Program-made: the position numbers and the translations under genes
Assembly: GCA_025456085.1 (NCBI GenBank)
Contig: JALOLF010000015.1
Location: 1 to 47,848, forward strand
Source: Acidimicrobiales bacterium
GTDB lineage: Bacteria; Actinomycetota; Acidimicrobiia; Acidimicrobiales; Acidimicrobilacustridaceae
Direction of reading: 5' to 3'
Length of the DNA: 47,848 bases
Part shown: positions 17,660 through 25,274 of the stretch, one piece after another
Layout: the number at the start of each line of letters is the position of its first letter
How positions within the stretch are numbered: position 1 is the first letter of the stretch
The notes under the pieces: generated by a model
The model's database searches: none
The model's input: the letters and a program-made list of their open reading frames with translations, nothing else
Told to the model about the DNA's origin: nothing

Positions 17660-18677
17660 TCTCGACACGGGCCTCGTGATCGGCGCGCAGCTGCCCGCAG
17701 GCGGCGTCGATGTCGGTGCCCCGGTTCTGGCGCACGGTGGCGTTGGCGCCGAGGCTGCGCAGCAGGTCCCGGAAGGCGCCGACGCGGGCCGCAGGCGTGC
17801 CCCGCGTGGCGTAGCCGGCGGTCGGGTTGAGCGGGATGAGGTTCACGTGCGCACGGAGGCGTCGGGCCAGCGCGGCGAGGCGTTCGGCGTCGCCCGCACG
17901 GTCGTTGACCCCGTCGATCAGGGCCCACTCGAACGACAGCCGCCGGTTCTTGGCCGCCAGGTAGTCCCGACACGCGGCCTCGAGCTCGGCCAGCGGGTAG
18001 CGGCGGTTGATCGGCACCAGCTCGTCGCGCAGCTCGTCGTCGGCGGCGTGCAGTGACACGGCCAGGTTCACCGGCAGGGCCTCGGTGGCCAGGCGGCGGA
18101 TGCCGGGCACGATCCCCACCGTCGACAGGGTGAGGTGCCGAGCCGAGAGCCCGAGCGCGCCGTGCAGGCGCTCGACCGCCGCCCAGGTGCGGTCGTAGTT
18201 CGCCAGGGGTTCGCCCATGCCCATGAACACCACGTTGGAGAGCCGTCGGGGCCGGGCGTGGCGCGCGGCGCGCACGACCTGCTCCACGATCTCGCCCGTG
18301 GTGAGCTGCCGCTCGAAGCCGCCCTGGCCGGTGGCGCAGAACCCGCAGGCCATGGCGCAGCCCGCCTGGGTGCTCACGCACACGGTGGCCCGCTCCGGGT
18401 ACAGCATCAGCACCGTCTCGACGCGGACGCCGTCGTGCAGCTCCCACAGCCACTTGCGGGTGTCGCCGCTGCGGCTCGTGGAGTCGACGACCGCCCGCAG
18501 CGCCTCGGGGAGTGCCTCGCCGACCCGGTCACGCAGTCCCCGGGGGAGATCGGTCAGCTCCTCGGGTGACGCCAGGCGCTCGTAGAGCCCGCGCCACAGC
18601 TGGTCCACCCGGTAGCGGGGCTCGCCCGCCAGCAGCTCGGCCAGCTCGGACCGGTCGGCGTCGTAGCGGGTGGCCAT
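17637..18677 (-). CDS. rlmN: Dual-specificity rRNA/tRNA adenine C2-methyltransferase RlmN
   Basis: A radical-SAM methyltransferase of 346 residues that methylates A2503 of 23S rRNA and A37 of some tRNAs. The iron-sulfur motif is C107-x3-C111-x2-C114 in GCAMACGFCATGQGGF, MGMGEPLANY and LSTVGIVPGIRRL are the SAM-binding parts, and C327 in GTDIDAACGQL matches the second catalytic cysteine that is methylated in the mechanism. ATG 18677 has TACGCT eight bases upstream (plus 18686-18691). The stop overlaps the end of the converging nucleotidyltransferase gene. Confidence 0.95.
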   Translation of the reverse strand: MATRYDADRSELAELLAGEPRYRVDQLWRGLYERLASPEELTDLPRGLRDRVGEALPEALRAVVDSTSRSGDTRKWLWELHDGVRVETVLMLYPERATVCVSTQAGCAMACGFCATGQGGFERQLTTGEIVEQVVRAARHARPRRLSNVVFMGMGEPLANYDRTWAAVERLHGALGLSARHLTLSTVGIVPGIRRLATEALPVNLAVSLHAADDELRDELVPINRRYPLAELEAACRDYLAAKNRRLSFEWALIDGVNDRAGDAERLAALARRLRAHVNLIPLNPTAGYATRGTPAARVGAFRDLLRSLGANATVRQNRGTDIDAACGQLRADHEARVEISDRPPR

Positions 18678-18685
18678 GGTCCGCC

Positions 18686-18691
18686 AGCGTA
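18686..18691 (-). promoter_or_regulatory. Leaderless -10 box of rlmN
   Basis: Reads TACGCT on the minus strand, eight bases before the rlmN ATG; no Shine-Dalgarno site is seen. Confidence 0.45.
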
Positions 18692-18762
18692 GGGGGCGCT
18701 CGGCGCCGCCGGTCGTCCCGGTCGGCGCGGTGGCGACCCCTGCCCGCGCACCGCCGCGACGG

Positions 18763-19500
18763 TCAGGTGCCGGGCGGGCGGAGCCGCCGGCGGTACCAGC
18801 GGTGCCGGTGGTGCAGCTCGAAGCCCAGCTCGTCGTACAGCGCCAGCGCTTCGACGTTGTCGGCCTCGACGTAGAGCATGCCCACGCCCAGGCCCAGCCC
18901 GGCGAGATGATCGAGGCCGGCCAGGACCAGGCGGCGGCCCAGTCCCAGGCCCTGGAAGTCCGGGTCGACGGCCACGACGTAGATCTCGCCCATGGGGGGA
19001 TCGGTCTCGGCGTGCACCTTGGTCCAGCAGAAGCCGGCGAGGCGCCCGTCGCGCTCGTGCAGGAGGAACCCCCGGCGATCGAACCAGGGCTCGGCCTCGC
19101 GCTCGCGGAGCTGCTCCTCGCGCCAGCCGGCCTGGTCGGGGTGCCAGTGGAAGGCGCGGTTGTTCACCGTCAGCCACGCCGCTTCGTCCCGCCCGGGCTC
19201 GAAGGGCCGGGTGTCGAGCGTCCAGGACCGACCGACCGGCAGGCGTCGGCGGAGCTGGAGCAGCTCCCGGTCGAGCTCGAACCCGCAGCTGCTGGCCAGC
19301 TCGTCGTGGATGTCGGTCGCGGGCTCGGCGTCGAGGACCACGTCGTGGATCTCCAGCTCCCGCGCCCGCTCGAGCACACTCGTCAGCAGGTCCCCGCCCT
19401 CGAGGCGGAGGCGATCGGCGTCGAGCACGGCCAGGCGCACCGTGAGCTCGTCGATGACGGGGTGGGTGTCGGGTTGTGTGGTGACCCGCAGACCGGCCAT
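18763..19500 (-). CDS. mshD: Mycothiol synthase-like GNAT acetyltransferase, short form
   Basis: A 245-residue GNAT protein matching MshD, which acetylates Cys-GlcN-Ins to mycothiol. Signatures in the C-terminal domain are NRAFHWHPDQAGW, GFLLHERDGRLAGFCWTK, GEIYVVAVDPDFQGLGLGRRL (acetyl-CoA loop) and MLYVEADNVEALALYDELGF. Known MshD has two GNAT domains and about 300 residues; here the N-terminal domain is shortened to roughly 100 residues with no obvious acetyl-CoA loop. ATG 19500 has TAGCCT six bases upstream, so truncation by a wrong start is unlikely. It could also be an MshD-like paralogue. Mycothiol synthesis is a marker of Actinobacteria. Confidence 0.82.
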   Translation of the reverse strand: MAGLRVTTQPDTHPVIDELTVRLAVLDADRLRLEGGDLLTSVLERARELEIHDVVLDAEPATDIHDELASSCGFELDRELLQLRRRLPVGRSWTLDTRPFEPGRDEAAWLTVNNRAFHWHPDQAGWREEQLREREAEPWFDRRGFLLHERDGRLAGFCWTKVHAETDPPMGEIYVVAVDPDFQGLGLGRRLVLAGLDHLAGLGLGVGMLYVEADNVEALALYDELGFELHHRHRWYRRRLRPPGT

Positions 19501-19553
19501 CTCCGCAGGCTAGGCGCAGGGGAGACCGTGCACGCCGGTAGCCTGCAGTCTCC
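19501..19553. promoter_or_regulatory. Divergent leaderless promoters, mshD-like/nth
   Basis: Minus-strand TAGCCT (plus 19507-19512) is 6 bases before the ATG at 19500, and plus-strand TAGCCT (19539-19544) is 9 bases before the ATG at 19554. Confidence 0.5.
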
Positions 19554-20234
19554 ATGCCACGACCGCGCACGCCTGCGGGCCGGGCCCGGGAAACGAACCG
19601 CCGTTTGGCCGAGGCGTACCCCGACGCCCGGTGCGCGCTCGACCACCGCAACGCCTACGAGCTGCTCGCGGCCACCATCCTGTCGGCGCAGTGCACCGAC
19701 GAGCGGGTCAACCTGGTCACACCGGCGCTGTTCCGGCGCTACCCGGAGCCCGCCGACCTCGCCGCCGCGAACCCCGACGAGGTGGCCGGGCTCATCCGCT
19801 CGACCGGCTTCTACCAGAACAAGACCCGCAGCCTGATCGGCATGGCCGTCACGGTCGTCGACCGCTTCGGGGGCGAGGTCCCGTCCCGGATGCAGGACCT
19901 GGTCACCGTGCCCGGCGTCGGGCGCAAGACGGCCAACGTGGTCCGCAGCGTCTGGTTCGGCGAACCCGGGTTGCCGGTCGACACCCATGTGACCCGGCTG
20001 TCGCACCGCCTCGGGCTCACCCGGGCGACCGATGCGGTGCGCATCGAGCACGAGCTCAACCCCATGATCCCGGCCCGTGAGCGCGGCCTGTTCAGCCTGC
20101 GGCTCATCCTGCACGGCCGCCAGGTGTGCGTCGCCCGGTCGCCGCGCTGCGGGGGCTGCGTGCTGGCGGACTTCTGCCCCTCGGCCCACGCCCCGGTGCG
20201 CACGCCGTCCCGTCGGCGTCCGCCGGCCTCCTGA
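19554..20234 (+). CDS. nth: Endonuclease III
   Basis: A DNA glycosylase/AP lyase of 226 residues for oxidised pyrimidines. The helix-hairpin-helix is VPGVGRKTANVV with catalytic K125, the second catalytic residue is D143 in VDTHVTRLSHRLG, and the [4Fe-4S] ligands C192-x6-C199-x2-C202-x5-C208 are complete. Length is normal. The ATG at 19554 lies nine bases after TAGCCT. Downstream is a 178-base stretch and then a strong intrinsic terminator at 20412-20448, although that terminator more probably belongs to the small RNA candidate. Confidence 0.95.
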   Translation: MPRPRTPAGRARETNRRLAEAYPDARCALDHRNAYELLAATILSAQCTDERVNLVTPALFRRYPEPADLAAANPDEVAGLIRSTGFYQNKTRSLIGMAVTVVDRFGGEVPSRMQDLVTVPGVGRKTANVVRSVWFGEPGLPVDTHVTRLSHRLGLTRATDAVRIEHELNPMIPARERGLFSLRLILHGRQVCVARSPRCGGCVLADFCPSAHAPVRTPSRRRPPAS

Positions 20235-20315
20235 GGACGCCGTCCGCCGGGCCCGGCTCCCGGGTCCTCGGCCCCCAGATGCGGGGACCTTGGGACGGAA
20301 GTCACGACGAGAGGG

Positions 20316-20344
20316 TTCCGTCAGCGCCAGGTTGGGGGTACAGT
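20316..20344 (+). promoter_or_regulatory. Candidate promoter of the small RNA
   Basis: TACAGT at 20339-20344 is a good -10 box with no start codon or gene after it. TTCCGT at 20316-20321 with a 17-base spacer is a weak -35. The predicted start site is about 20351. Confidence 0.4.
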
Positions 20345-20350
20345 ACGCGT

Positions 20351-20448
20351 GTCAGGTTCCCGCCACCTGGCAGCTGGCGACATCATCTGGGATCCGCCGC
20401 CCAGTGTCGCCCCGCCGGCGCCCCTCGAGGGCGCCGGCGTTCTTTTTT
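20351..20448 (+). ncRNA. Probable structured small RNA, family not recognised
   Basis: About 98 bases between a promoter-like -10 box and an intrinsic terminator, with no reading frame of protein character. Three stems can be drawn. P1 pairs 20351-20357 (GTCAGGT) with 20365-20371 (ACCTGGC; one G-U) around a 7-base loop. P2 pairs 20376-20382 (GGCGACA) with 20405-20411 (TGTCGCC), perfect, and continues as 20387-20391 (CTGGG) with 20400-20404 (CCCAG) after a one-sided TCAT bulge. P3 is the terminator hairpin. It is not recognisably tmRNA, SRP RNA, 6S, RNase P or the 6C motif. It could instead be a decaying 3' end of the nth transcript. It sits alone between nth and a reverse-strand ORF, so it is unlikely to be an attenuator of hisD. 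Confidence 0.5.
20412..20448 (+). terminator. Strong intrinsic terminator
   Basis: A perfect 11-base-pair stem, CGCCGGCGCCC with GGGCGCCGGCG, loop CTCGA, then GTTCTTTTTT. It is the only hairpin with a true T tract in this window. It works only on the plus strand, ending the small RNA candidate and any read-through from nth. Confidence 0.85.
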
Positions 20449-20509
20449 CGGTCCGGTCCCCTGTGGCGCGCTCCGTCGTCGCCCGCGGGCGGTCCCCCCT
20501 GGCCGTGGC

Positions 20510-20701
20510 TCAGCGGTGGCGGCGCAGCAGGGCGTCGAGGCGGCGGTTGGCGCCGCGCAGCGCCCGCTCGACCTCGTACAGCTCCGCGGCCGTCGCCTCC
20601 TCCCTGGCCGCGTGGAGCCGGTCGGCGGCGCTCTCGATCCGTTCGATGAGGTCGTGCAGCAGGGTCGCGGCAGAGGAGAGCTCGGCGTGTTCATCGCGCA
20701 C
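20510..20701 (-). CDS. Small helical protein, function unknown
   Basis: A 63-residue ORF starting at GTG 20701. The product is almost all charged and hydrophobic helix (LHDLIERIESAADRLHAARE, then LYEVERALRGANRRLDALLRRH) with heptad-like spacing of leucines, consistent with a small coiled coil. No family is recognised. Third codon positions are strongly G/C like real genes here. No TANNNT box or good ribosome site precedes the GTG, so it could be spurious. It is divergent from hisD and convergent to the small RNA terminator. Confidence 0.45.
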   Translation of the reverse strand: MRDEHAELSSAATLLHDLIERIESAADRLHAAREEATAAELYEVERALRGANRRLDALLRRHR

Positions 20702-20809
20702 GGACCTTGTCTACCCGGTTCGCGGCGGCTCGGTGGCGCCGGTGCCGTTTCGGGTTCCCCGGGGTCGCCGGCGCCGGAACGGGTTGGCGTGGCCGCCCAC
20801 GCGGCCACG

Positions 20810-20815
20810 TAGGGT
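20810..20815 (+). promoter_or_regulatory. Leaderless -10 box of hisD (his operon promoter)
   Basis: TAGGGT seven bases before the hisD ATG, in a gap with no Shine-Dalgarno site. With a leaderless transcript there is no room for a leader-peptide attenuator or riboswitch ahead of the operon. Confidence 0.5.
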
Positions 20816-20822
20816 GGGCGGC

Positions 20823-22148
20823 ATGCTGAACCGGCTCGACCTGCGCGGCGCGCGCGGACCGCTGCGCGACCACCTGCCCCGCCCGGGCGAGGAGGCCGAG
20901 GTCGGCCCGCTCGAGGCCGTGCAGGGGATCCTGGCCGACGTGCGCGCCCGGGGCGACGAGGCCGTGCTCGAGTACACGGCCCGCTTCGACGGTGTCGAGT
21001 CGGATGCGCTGCGCGTCGATCCGGCGGAGCCGGCGCGGGCCCTCCAGGACCTTGATCCCGCGTTGCGTGAGGCACTGGTCGCCGCTCGTGACGCCATCGA
21101 CGCCTTCCACCGGACCCAGCGCCGCCACGACCACACCTGGGAGCGCGACGGCATCGTGATCAGCGGCCGCACGGTGCCCGTGGACCGGGCCGGCGTGTAC
21201 GTGCCCGGCGGACGGGGGGCCTACCCCTCCAGCGTGCTCATGACGGCCGTGCCCGCCCGGGTGGCGGGCGTCGGGGAGGTCGCCCTGTGCGTGCCGCCGG
21301 ACCGCACGACGGGGCAGGTCCACCCGGCCGTGCTGGCCGCCGCGGCCCTCGCCGGGGTCGACGAGGTGTACGCCATGGGCGGGGCCCAGGCCATCGGCGC
21401 CCTCGCCTACGGCACCGCCTCGGTGCGTCCGGTGGACGTGATCGTGGGGCCGGGCAACCTGTACGTGGCCCTCGCCAAGCGGGAGGTCTCCGGTGTCGTG
21501 GGCATACCTTCGGCCTTCGCCGGACCCTCGGAGATCGTCGTCGTGGCCGATGCCTCCACCCCGGTCGACTTCGTGGCCATCGACCTGCTGGTGCAGGCCG
21601 AGCACGGCCCGAACGGCCTGTCGTGGCTCATCACCTGGTCGAGCGAGGTGGCCGACGCGGTGAGCGACGCCGTGGCCCGGCTCACCGCTGCCGCACCCCG
21701 ACGCGCCGACATCGAGGCCACGCTGGGAGCCAACGGCTACGCAGTGGTGGTCGACGGGCCCGAGCAGGCCATGGAGGTCGCCAACGCCATCGCGCCCGAG
21801 CACCTCCAGCTCATGACCGCAGAGCCCGAGGCGTTGGCCGGCCTGGTGCGCCACGCGGGGGCCGTGTTCTGCGGTCCGCTGTCGCCGGCCTCCATCGGCG
21901 ACTACCTGGCCGGGCCGTCGCACGTGCTGCCCACCAACGGCTCGGCGCGCTTCGGCTCGGCGCTCACCGTCGACGACTTCACCAAGCAGGTGCACGTGAT
22001 CACCGTGACCCCCGACGGCTTCGGTCGGGTCGCCGGCCACGTGGCCACCCTGGCCGACACAGAGGGCTTCGACGCCCATGCCTCCTCGGTGCGCCTGCGA
22101 GCCGAGGCGGTCGGGGTTCGCCTGCCCGAGGGCGGCCAGCGCTCGTGA
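20823..22148 (+). CDS. hisD: Histidinol dehydrogenase
   Basis: A zinc enzyme of 441 residues that oxidises L-histidinol to histidine in two NAD-dependent steps. Family segments include GVYVPGGRGAYPSSVLM, YAMGGAQAIGALAYGT, IVGPGNLYVALAKREV, GIPSAFAGPSEIVVVAD, LVQAEHGPNG, APEHLQL and SHVLPTNGSARFGSALTV. Start ATG 20823 was chosen from the TAGGGT box and the usual N-terminus; the open frame upstream is not protein-like. First gene of hisDCBHA; the stop overlaps the hisC start (GTGA). Confidence 0.96.
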   Translation: MLNRLDLRGARGPLRDHLPRPGEEAEVGPLEAVQGILADVRARGDEAVLEYTARFDGVESDALRVDPAEPARALQDLDPALREALVAARDAIDAFHRTQRRHDHTWERDGIVISGRTVPVDRAGVYVPGGRGAYPSSVLMTAVPARVAGVGEVALCVPPDRTTGQVHPAVLAAAALAGVDEVYAMGGAQAIGALAYGTASVRPVDVIVGPGNLYVALAKREVSGVVGIPSAFAGPSEIVVVADASTPVDFVAIDLLVQAEHGPNGLSWLITWSSEVADAVSDAVARLTAAAPRRADIEATLGANGYAVVVDGPEQAMEVANAIAPEHLQLMTAEPEALAGLVRHAGAVFCGPLSPASIGDYLAGPSHVLPTNGSARFGSALTVDDFTKQVHVITVTPDGFGRVAGHVATLADTEGFDAHASSVRLRAEAVGVRLPEGGQRS

Positions 22149-23209
22149 TCGGTCCCCGGGACGACGTGGCCCTGATGGCCGGGTACCACTCGCCACAGGT
22201 CGACGTGGCCGTGCGGCTCAACACCAACGAGTCGCCCGAGCCCCCACCCGAGGCGTGGCTGGCCGAGCTGGCCGACCTGGCCGTGACGGTCGACTGGCAC
22301 CGCTATCCGGACCGGGCGGCCACCGAGCTGCGGGAGGCCCTCGCCGCGCTGCACGCCGTCCGGGCCGACCAGGTCTTCGTGGCCAACGGGTCCAACGAGG
22401 TGCTGCAGACCCTGCTGCTCACCTACGGCGGCGCCGGGCGCACGGCGGCGGTGTGGGAGCCGACCTACGCCCTGCACGGCCACATCGCCCGCGTCACGGG
22501 AACCCGGGTGGTCGAGGGTGAGCGGGGGCCCGACTTCGCCGTCGACCTCGACGAGGTCCGCCGGGTGTTCGCCGAGGCGGCGCCGTCGGTGGCCTTCCTG
22601 TGCTCGCCCAACAACCCCACCGGCGTCGTCGACGACGAGACCACGGTGCGTGCCGTGCTGGAGCTGGCCGAGGCCGGCGACGCTCTCCTGGTGGTGGACG
22701 AGGCCTACGGGCAGTTCGCCCCGTGGTCCGCCCTCGACCTCGTGCAGGACGGTCGGCCCCTGGTGGTGGTGCGCACCTTCTCCAAGACCTGGGCCATGGC
22801 CGCCGCCCGGCTCGGCTACTGCGTGGGCCCGGCGGAGGTCGTGGCCGAGCTCGACAAGGTCGTGCTGCCCTACCACCTCGACGCCTTCAAGCAGGCCGCC
22901 GGGGTGTCCGCCCTGCGGTTCCGGCCCGAGATGGAGCGCCGCGTCGCCTCGCTGGTGGAGGAGCGGGGCCGCCTGGTCACCCGGCTCGCCGAGCTGGCCG
23001 TCGACGTGTGGCCCTCGGGCGCCAACTTCGTGTTGTTCCGCCCCCGGGCGCAGCGCGGCGGCGAGGTGTGGCAGGCCCTGCTCGACCGCTCGGTCCTGGT
23101 GCGAAACTGCTCGTCGTGGCCCCGTCTGGACGGCTGTCTGCGGGTCACGATCGGTACGCCCGACGAGGACGACGCGTTCCTCGACGCCCTGGAGGAGATC
23201 CTGCGATGA
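22145..23209 (+). CDS. hisC: Histidinol-phosphate aminotransferase
   Basis: A PLP-dependent class I/II aminotransferase of 354 residues, converting imidazole-acetol phosphate to histidinol phosphate. VRLNTNESPEPPP, ANGSNEVLQTLLL, EPTYALHGH, CSPNNPTG, VVDEAYGQF and the cofactor lysine in RTFSKTWAMAAARLGY are visible, then the arginine motif CLRVTIGTPDEDD. The GTG at 22145 overlaps the hisD stop; ATG 22175 is an internal alternative, but the coupling favours GTG. The stop overlaps the hisB ATG. Confidence 0.95.
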   Translation: MIGPRDDVALMAGYHSPQVDVAVRLNTNESPEPPPEAWLAELADLAVTVDWHRYPDRAATELREALAALHAVRADQVFVANGSNEVLQTLLLTYGGAGRTAAVWEPTYALHGHIARVTGTRVVEGERGPDFAVDLDEVRRVFAEAAPSVAFLCSPNNPTGVVDDETTVRAVLELAEAGDALLVVDEAYGQFAPWSALDLVQDGRPLVVVRTFSKTWAMAAARLGYCVGPAEVVAELDKVVLPYHLDAFKQAAGVSALRFRPEMERRVASLVEERGRLVTRLAELAVDVWPSGANFVLFRPRAQRGGEVWQALLDRSVLVRNCSSWPRLDGCLRVTIGTPDEDDAFLDALEEILR

Positions 23210-23799
23210 GCCTGCGCTCGGCCGCCAAGACCCGCACCACCAACGAGACCGAGATCAAGGCCTTCCTGCTGCTCGAGGGCTCGGGGGACACCGACATCGC
23301 CACCGGCATCCCCTTCTTCGACCACATGCTGGCCCAGCTCGGGCGTCACGGCGGCATGGACCTGTTCGTGACGGCCAAGGGCGACCTGGAGATCGACGCC
23401 CACCACACCGTGGAGGACACCGGCATCCTGGTGGGCGAGGTCCTGGCCGAGGCCCTGGGCGACAAGGCGGGCGTCCGCCGCTTCGCCTCCTGCCGGGTCC
23501 CCCTCGACGAGGCGCTGGTGGACGTGGCCCTCGACCTGTCGGGACGGCCCTACCTGCACTACGAGATGAACTTCCCCGGCGAGCAGATCCTCGGCGACCC
23601 GCCCTTCGACCCGCAGCTGTGCGAGGAGTTCTGGCGGGCGCTGGTCACCGCAGCGGGCATCACCCTGCACGTCACCTCGGTGCGCGGCCGCAACACCCAC
23701 CACCTGGTGGAGGCCAGCTTCAAGGCGGTGGCCCGGGCCCTGCGCGACGCGGTGCGCGTCGAGGGCAGGGGCATCCCCTCGACCAAGGGCGCGCTGTGA
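23206..23799 (+). CDS. hisB: Imidazoleglycerol-phosphate dehydratase
   Basis: A monofunctional HisB of 197 residues without the phosphatase domain of enterobacteria. Metal-binding motifs are FFDHMLAQLGRHGG, DAHHTVEDTGI and NTHHLVEASFKAVARAL; the two His-His-rich sites hold the manganese cluster. ATG 23206 overlaps the hisC stop (ATGA), and its own stop overlaps the hisH GTG. Confidence 0.97.
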   Translation: MSLRSAAKTRTTNETEIKAFLLLEGSGDTDIATGIPFFDHMLAQLGRHGGMDLFVTAKGDLEIDAHHTVEDTGILVGEVLAEALGDKAGVRRFASCRVPLDEALVDVALDLSGRPYLHYEMNFPGEQILGDPPFDPQLCEEFWRALVTAAGITLHVTSVRGRNTHHLVEASFKAVARALRDAVRVEGRGIPSTKGAL

Positions 23800-24497
23800 C
23801 CGCAGCGGGGCAGGCGACCCGGATCGCCGTGCTCGACTACGGCATCGGCAACCTGCGCTCGGCCCAGAAGGCCCTCGAGCACGTCGGCGCCGATGCCGTC
23901 CTGACGGCCGAACCGGGCGAGATCCTCGGCGCGGCCGGCGTGGTGCTGCCCGGTGTGGGGGCCTTCGGTCGCTGCATGGACGCCCTCGAGGCGTCGGGCC
24001 TGGACCTGGTCGTGGCCGACGTGCTGGAGGCGGGCACGCCGTTCCTGGGCATCTGCGTGGGCATGCAGCTGCTGTACGAGGGCTCCGACGAGACGCCGGG
24101 ACGGCCCGGCCTGGGCGTGCTGCCCGGTCACGTGCGGCGCCTGCCGGACGGGGTGAAGCACCCCCAGATGCAGTGGAACGTGGTGGACCGGGTGGGGGAG
24201 TCGCCGTTGTTCGCGGGCCTCGACGACCCGCTGTGGATGTACTTCGTGCACTCCTTCGCCGGCGAGCACTCACCGCAGGTGGTGGCGACGTGCGACTACG
24301 GCGGTCCGGTGGTGGCCGCGGTCGCGCTCGACAACCTGATGGCCACCCAGTTCCACCCCGAGAAGTCCGGGACGGCGGGCCTCGCCCTGTTGGCCAACTT
24401 CGTGACGCTGGCGCAGCGTGCGCCGCGCGTGCCGCTGTCCGCCGAGCACCTGGCGCGCTGCCGGGGGAGCCTGCGCGCCCGCGGCCGCGCCGCCTGA
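23796..24497 (+). CDS. hisH: Imidazole glycerol phosphate synthase, glutaminase subunit
   Basis: A class I glutamine amidotransferase of 233 residues that feeds ammonia to HisF. LDYGIGNLRSAQKAL is the N-terminal signature, GICVGMQLLYEGSDE has the catalytic cysteine and FHPEKSGTAGL the His-Glu pair. It has about 20 extra residues at the C-terminus (after LLANFV) that are Arg-rich. The GTG at 23796 overlaps the hisB stop. The partner hisF is three genes on. Confidence 0.95.
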   Translation: MTAAGQATRIAVLDYGIGNLRSAQKALEHVGADAVLTAEPGEILGAAGVVLPGVGAFGRCMDALEASGLDLVVADVLEAGTPFLGICVGMQLLYEGSDETPGRPGLGVLPGHVRRLPDGVKHPQMQWNVVDRVGESPLFAGLDDPLWMYFVHSFAGEHSPQVVATCDYGGPVVAAVALDNLMATQFHPEKSGTAGLALLANFVTLAQRAPRVPLSAEHLARCRGSLRARGRAA

Positions 24498-24509
24498 GAG
24501 GGACCCACC

Positions 24510-25274
24510 ATGGAGCTCTTCCCCGCCATCGACCTGCGCGACGGGCGGTGCGTGCGCCTCTACCAGGGCGACTACGAGCGCGAGACCGTCTACGGCGACG
24601 ACCCGGTGGCCCAGGCCCGGGCCTTCGCCGGCGACGGTGCCGGCTGGCTGCACGTCGTGGACCTCGACGCGGCCCGCACCGGCGAGCCCACCAATCGCCC
24701 GGTGGTGGCGGCGATCGCCGCCGCCGTGGACGTGCCGGTGCAGACCGGCGGCGGCGTGCGCACCGAGGAGGCGGCCGAGGCGCTGGCCGAGGCGGGCGTG
24801 GCCCGGGTCGTGCTGGGCACCGCCGCGCTGGAGGATCCGGCGCTGGTGCGCCGGCTGGCCTCTCGTCTGCCGGTGGCGGTCGGCCTCGACGCCCGCGGAC
24901 GCGACGTGGCCGTGCGGGGCTGGGAGCAGGGCTCCGGCCGGGACCTGCTCGACCTGGCACGCGACTACACCGATGCCGGCGTGGCCGCACTGATCGTCAC
25001 CGAGATCGGACGTGACGGCACCCTGGCCGGCCCCGACCTCGACGGCCTGGCCGCCGTCCTGGCGGCCACGCCGGTCGAGGTCGTCGCGTCGGGTGGCGTC
25101 GGGACGTTGGACGACCTGCGGGCCCTCGCCGCGTTGGAGGTCGGCGGCCGGTGCCTCGCCGGCGCCATCGTGGGACGCGCCCTGTACGACGGCCGCTTCA
25201 CCCTGGTCGAGGCGCTGGAAGCCGTCGCCGCCGCCGACGCCGGCGGTGATGGGCCGGCCGGGGGGCTGCGGTGA
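24510..25274 (+). CDS. hisA: Phosphoribosylformimino-AICAR-P isomerase
   Basis: A TIM-barrel isomerase of 254 residues for the Amadori rearrangement of ProFAR to [24 protein letters not shown] has the first catalytic aspartate and [14 protein letters not shown] the second. In many actinobacteria this gene (priA) also does the TrpF step, but a separate trpF lies at 35208 here, so a HisA-only role is likely. Starts at ATG 24510 after GAGAGGGA; ends overlapping the GTG of the methyltransferase gene. Confidence 0.93.
   Translation: MELFPAIDLRDGRCVRLYQGDYERETVYGDDPVAQARAFAGDGAGWLHVVDLDAARTGEPTNRPVVAAIAAAVDVPVQTGGGVRTEEAAEALAEAGVARVVLGTAALEDPALVRRLASRLPVAVGLDARGRDVAVRGWEQGSGRDLLDLARDYTDAGVAALIVTEIGRDGTLAGPDLDGLAAVLAATPVEVVASGGVGTLDDLRALAALEVGGRCLAGAIVGRALYDGRFTLVEALEAVAAADAGGDGPAGGLR

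Noticed and set aside
20412..20448. Terminator for the reverse-strand small ORF at 20510-20701
   Set aside because: Read on the minus strand the stem is followed by G-rich sequence and not by a T tract.
20349..20822. Upstream in-frame extension of hisD through the RNA region
   Set aside because: The extension is Arg/Ser/Pro-rich, includes the terminator hairpin and T tract, and the family start is at 20823 with a promoter box just before it.
24510..25274. Calling this gene priA
   Set aside because: A separate trpF is present at 35208, so dual function is not needed; sequence alone by eye cannot settle it.
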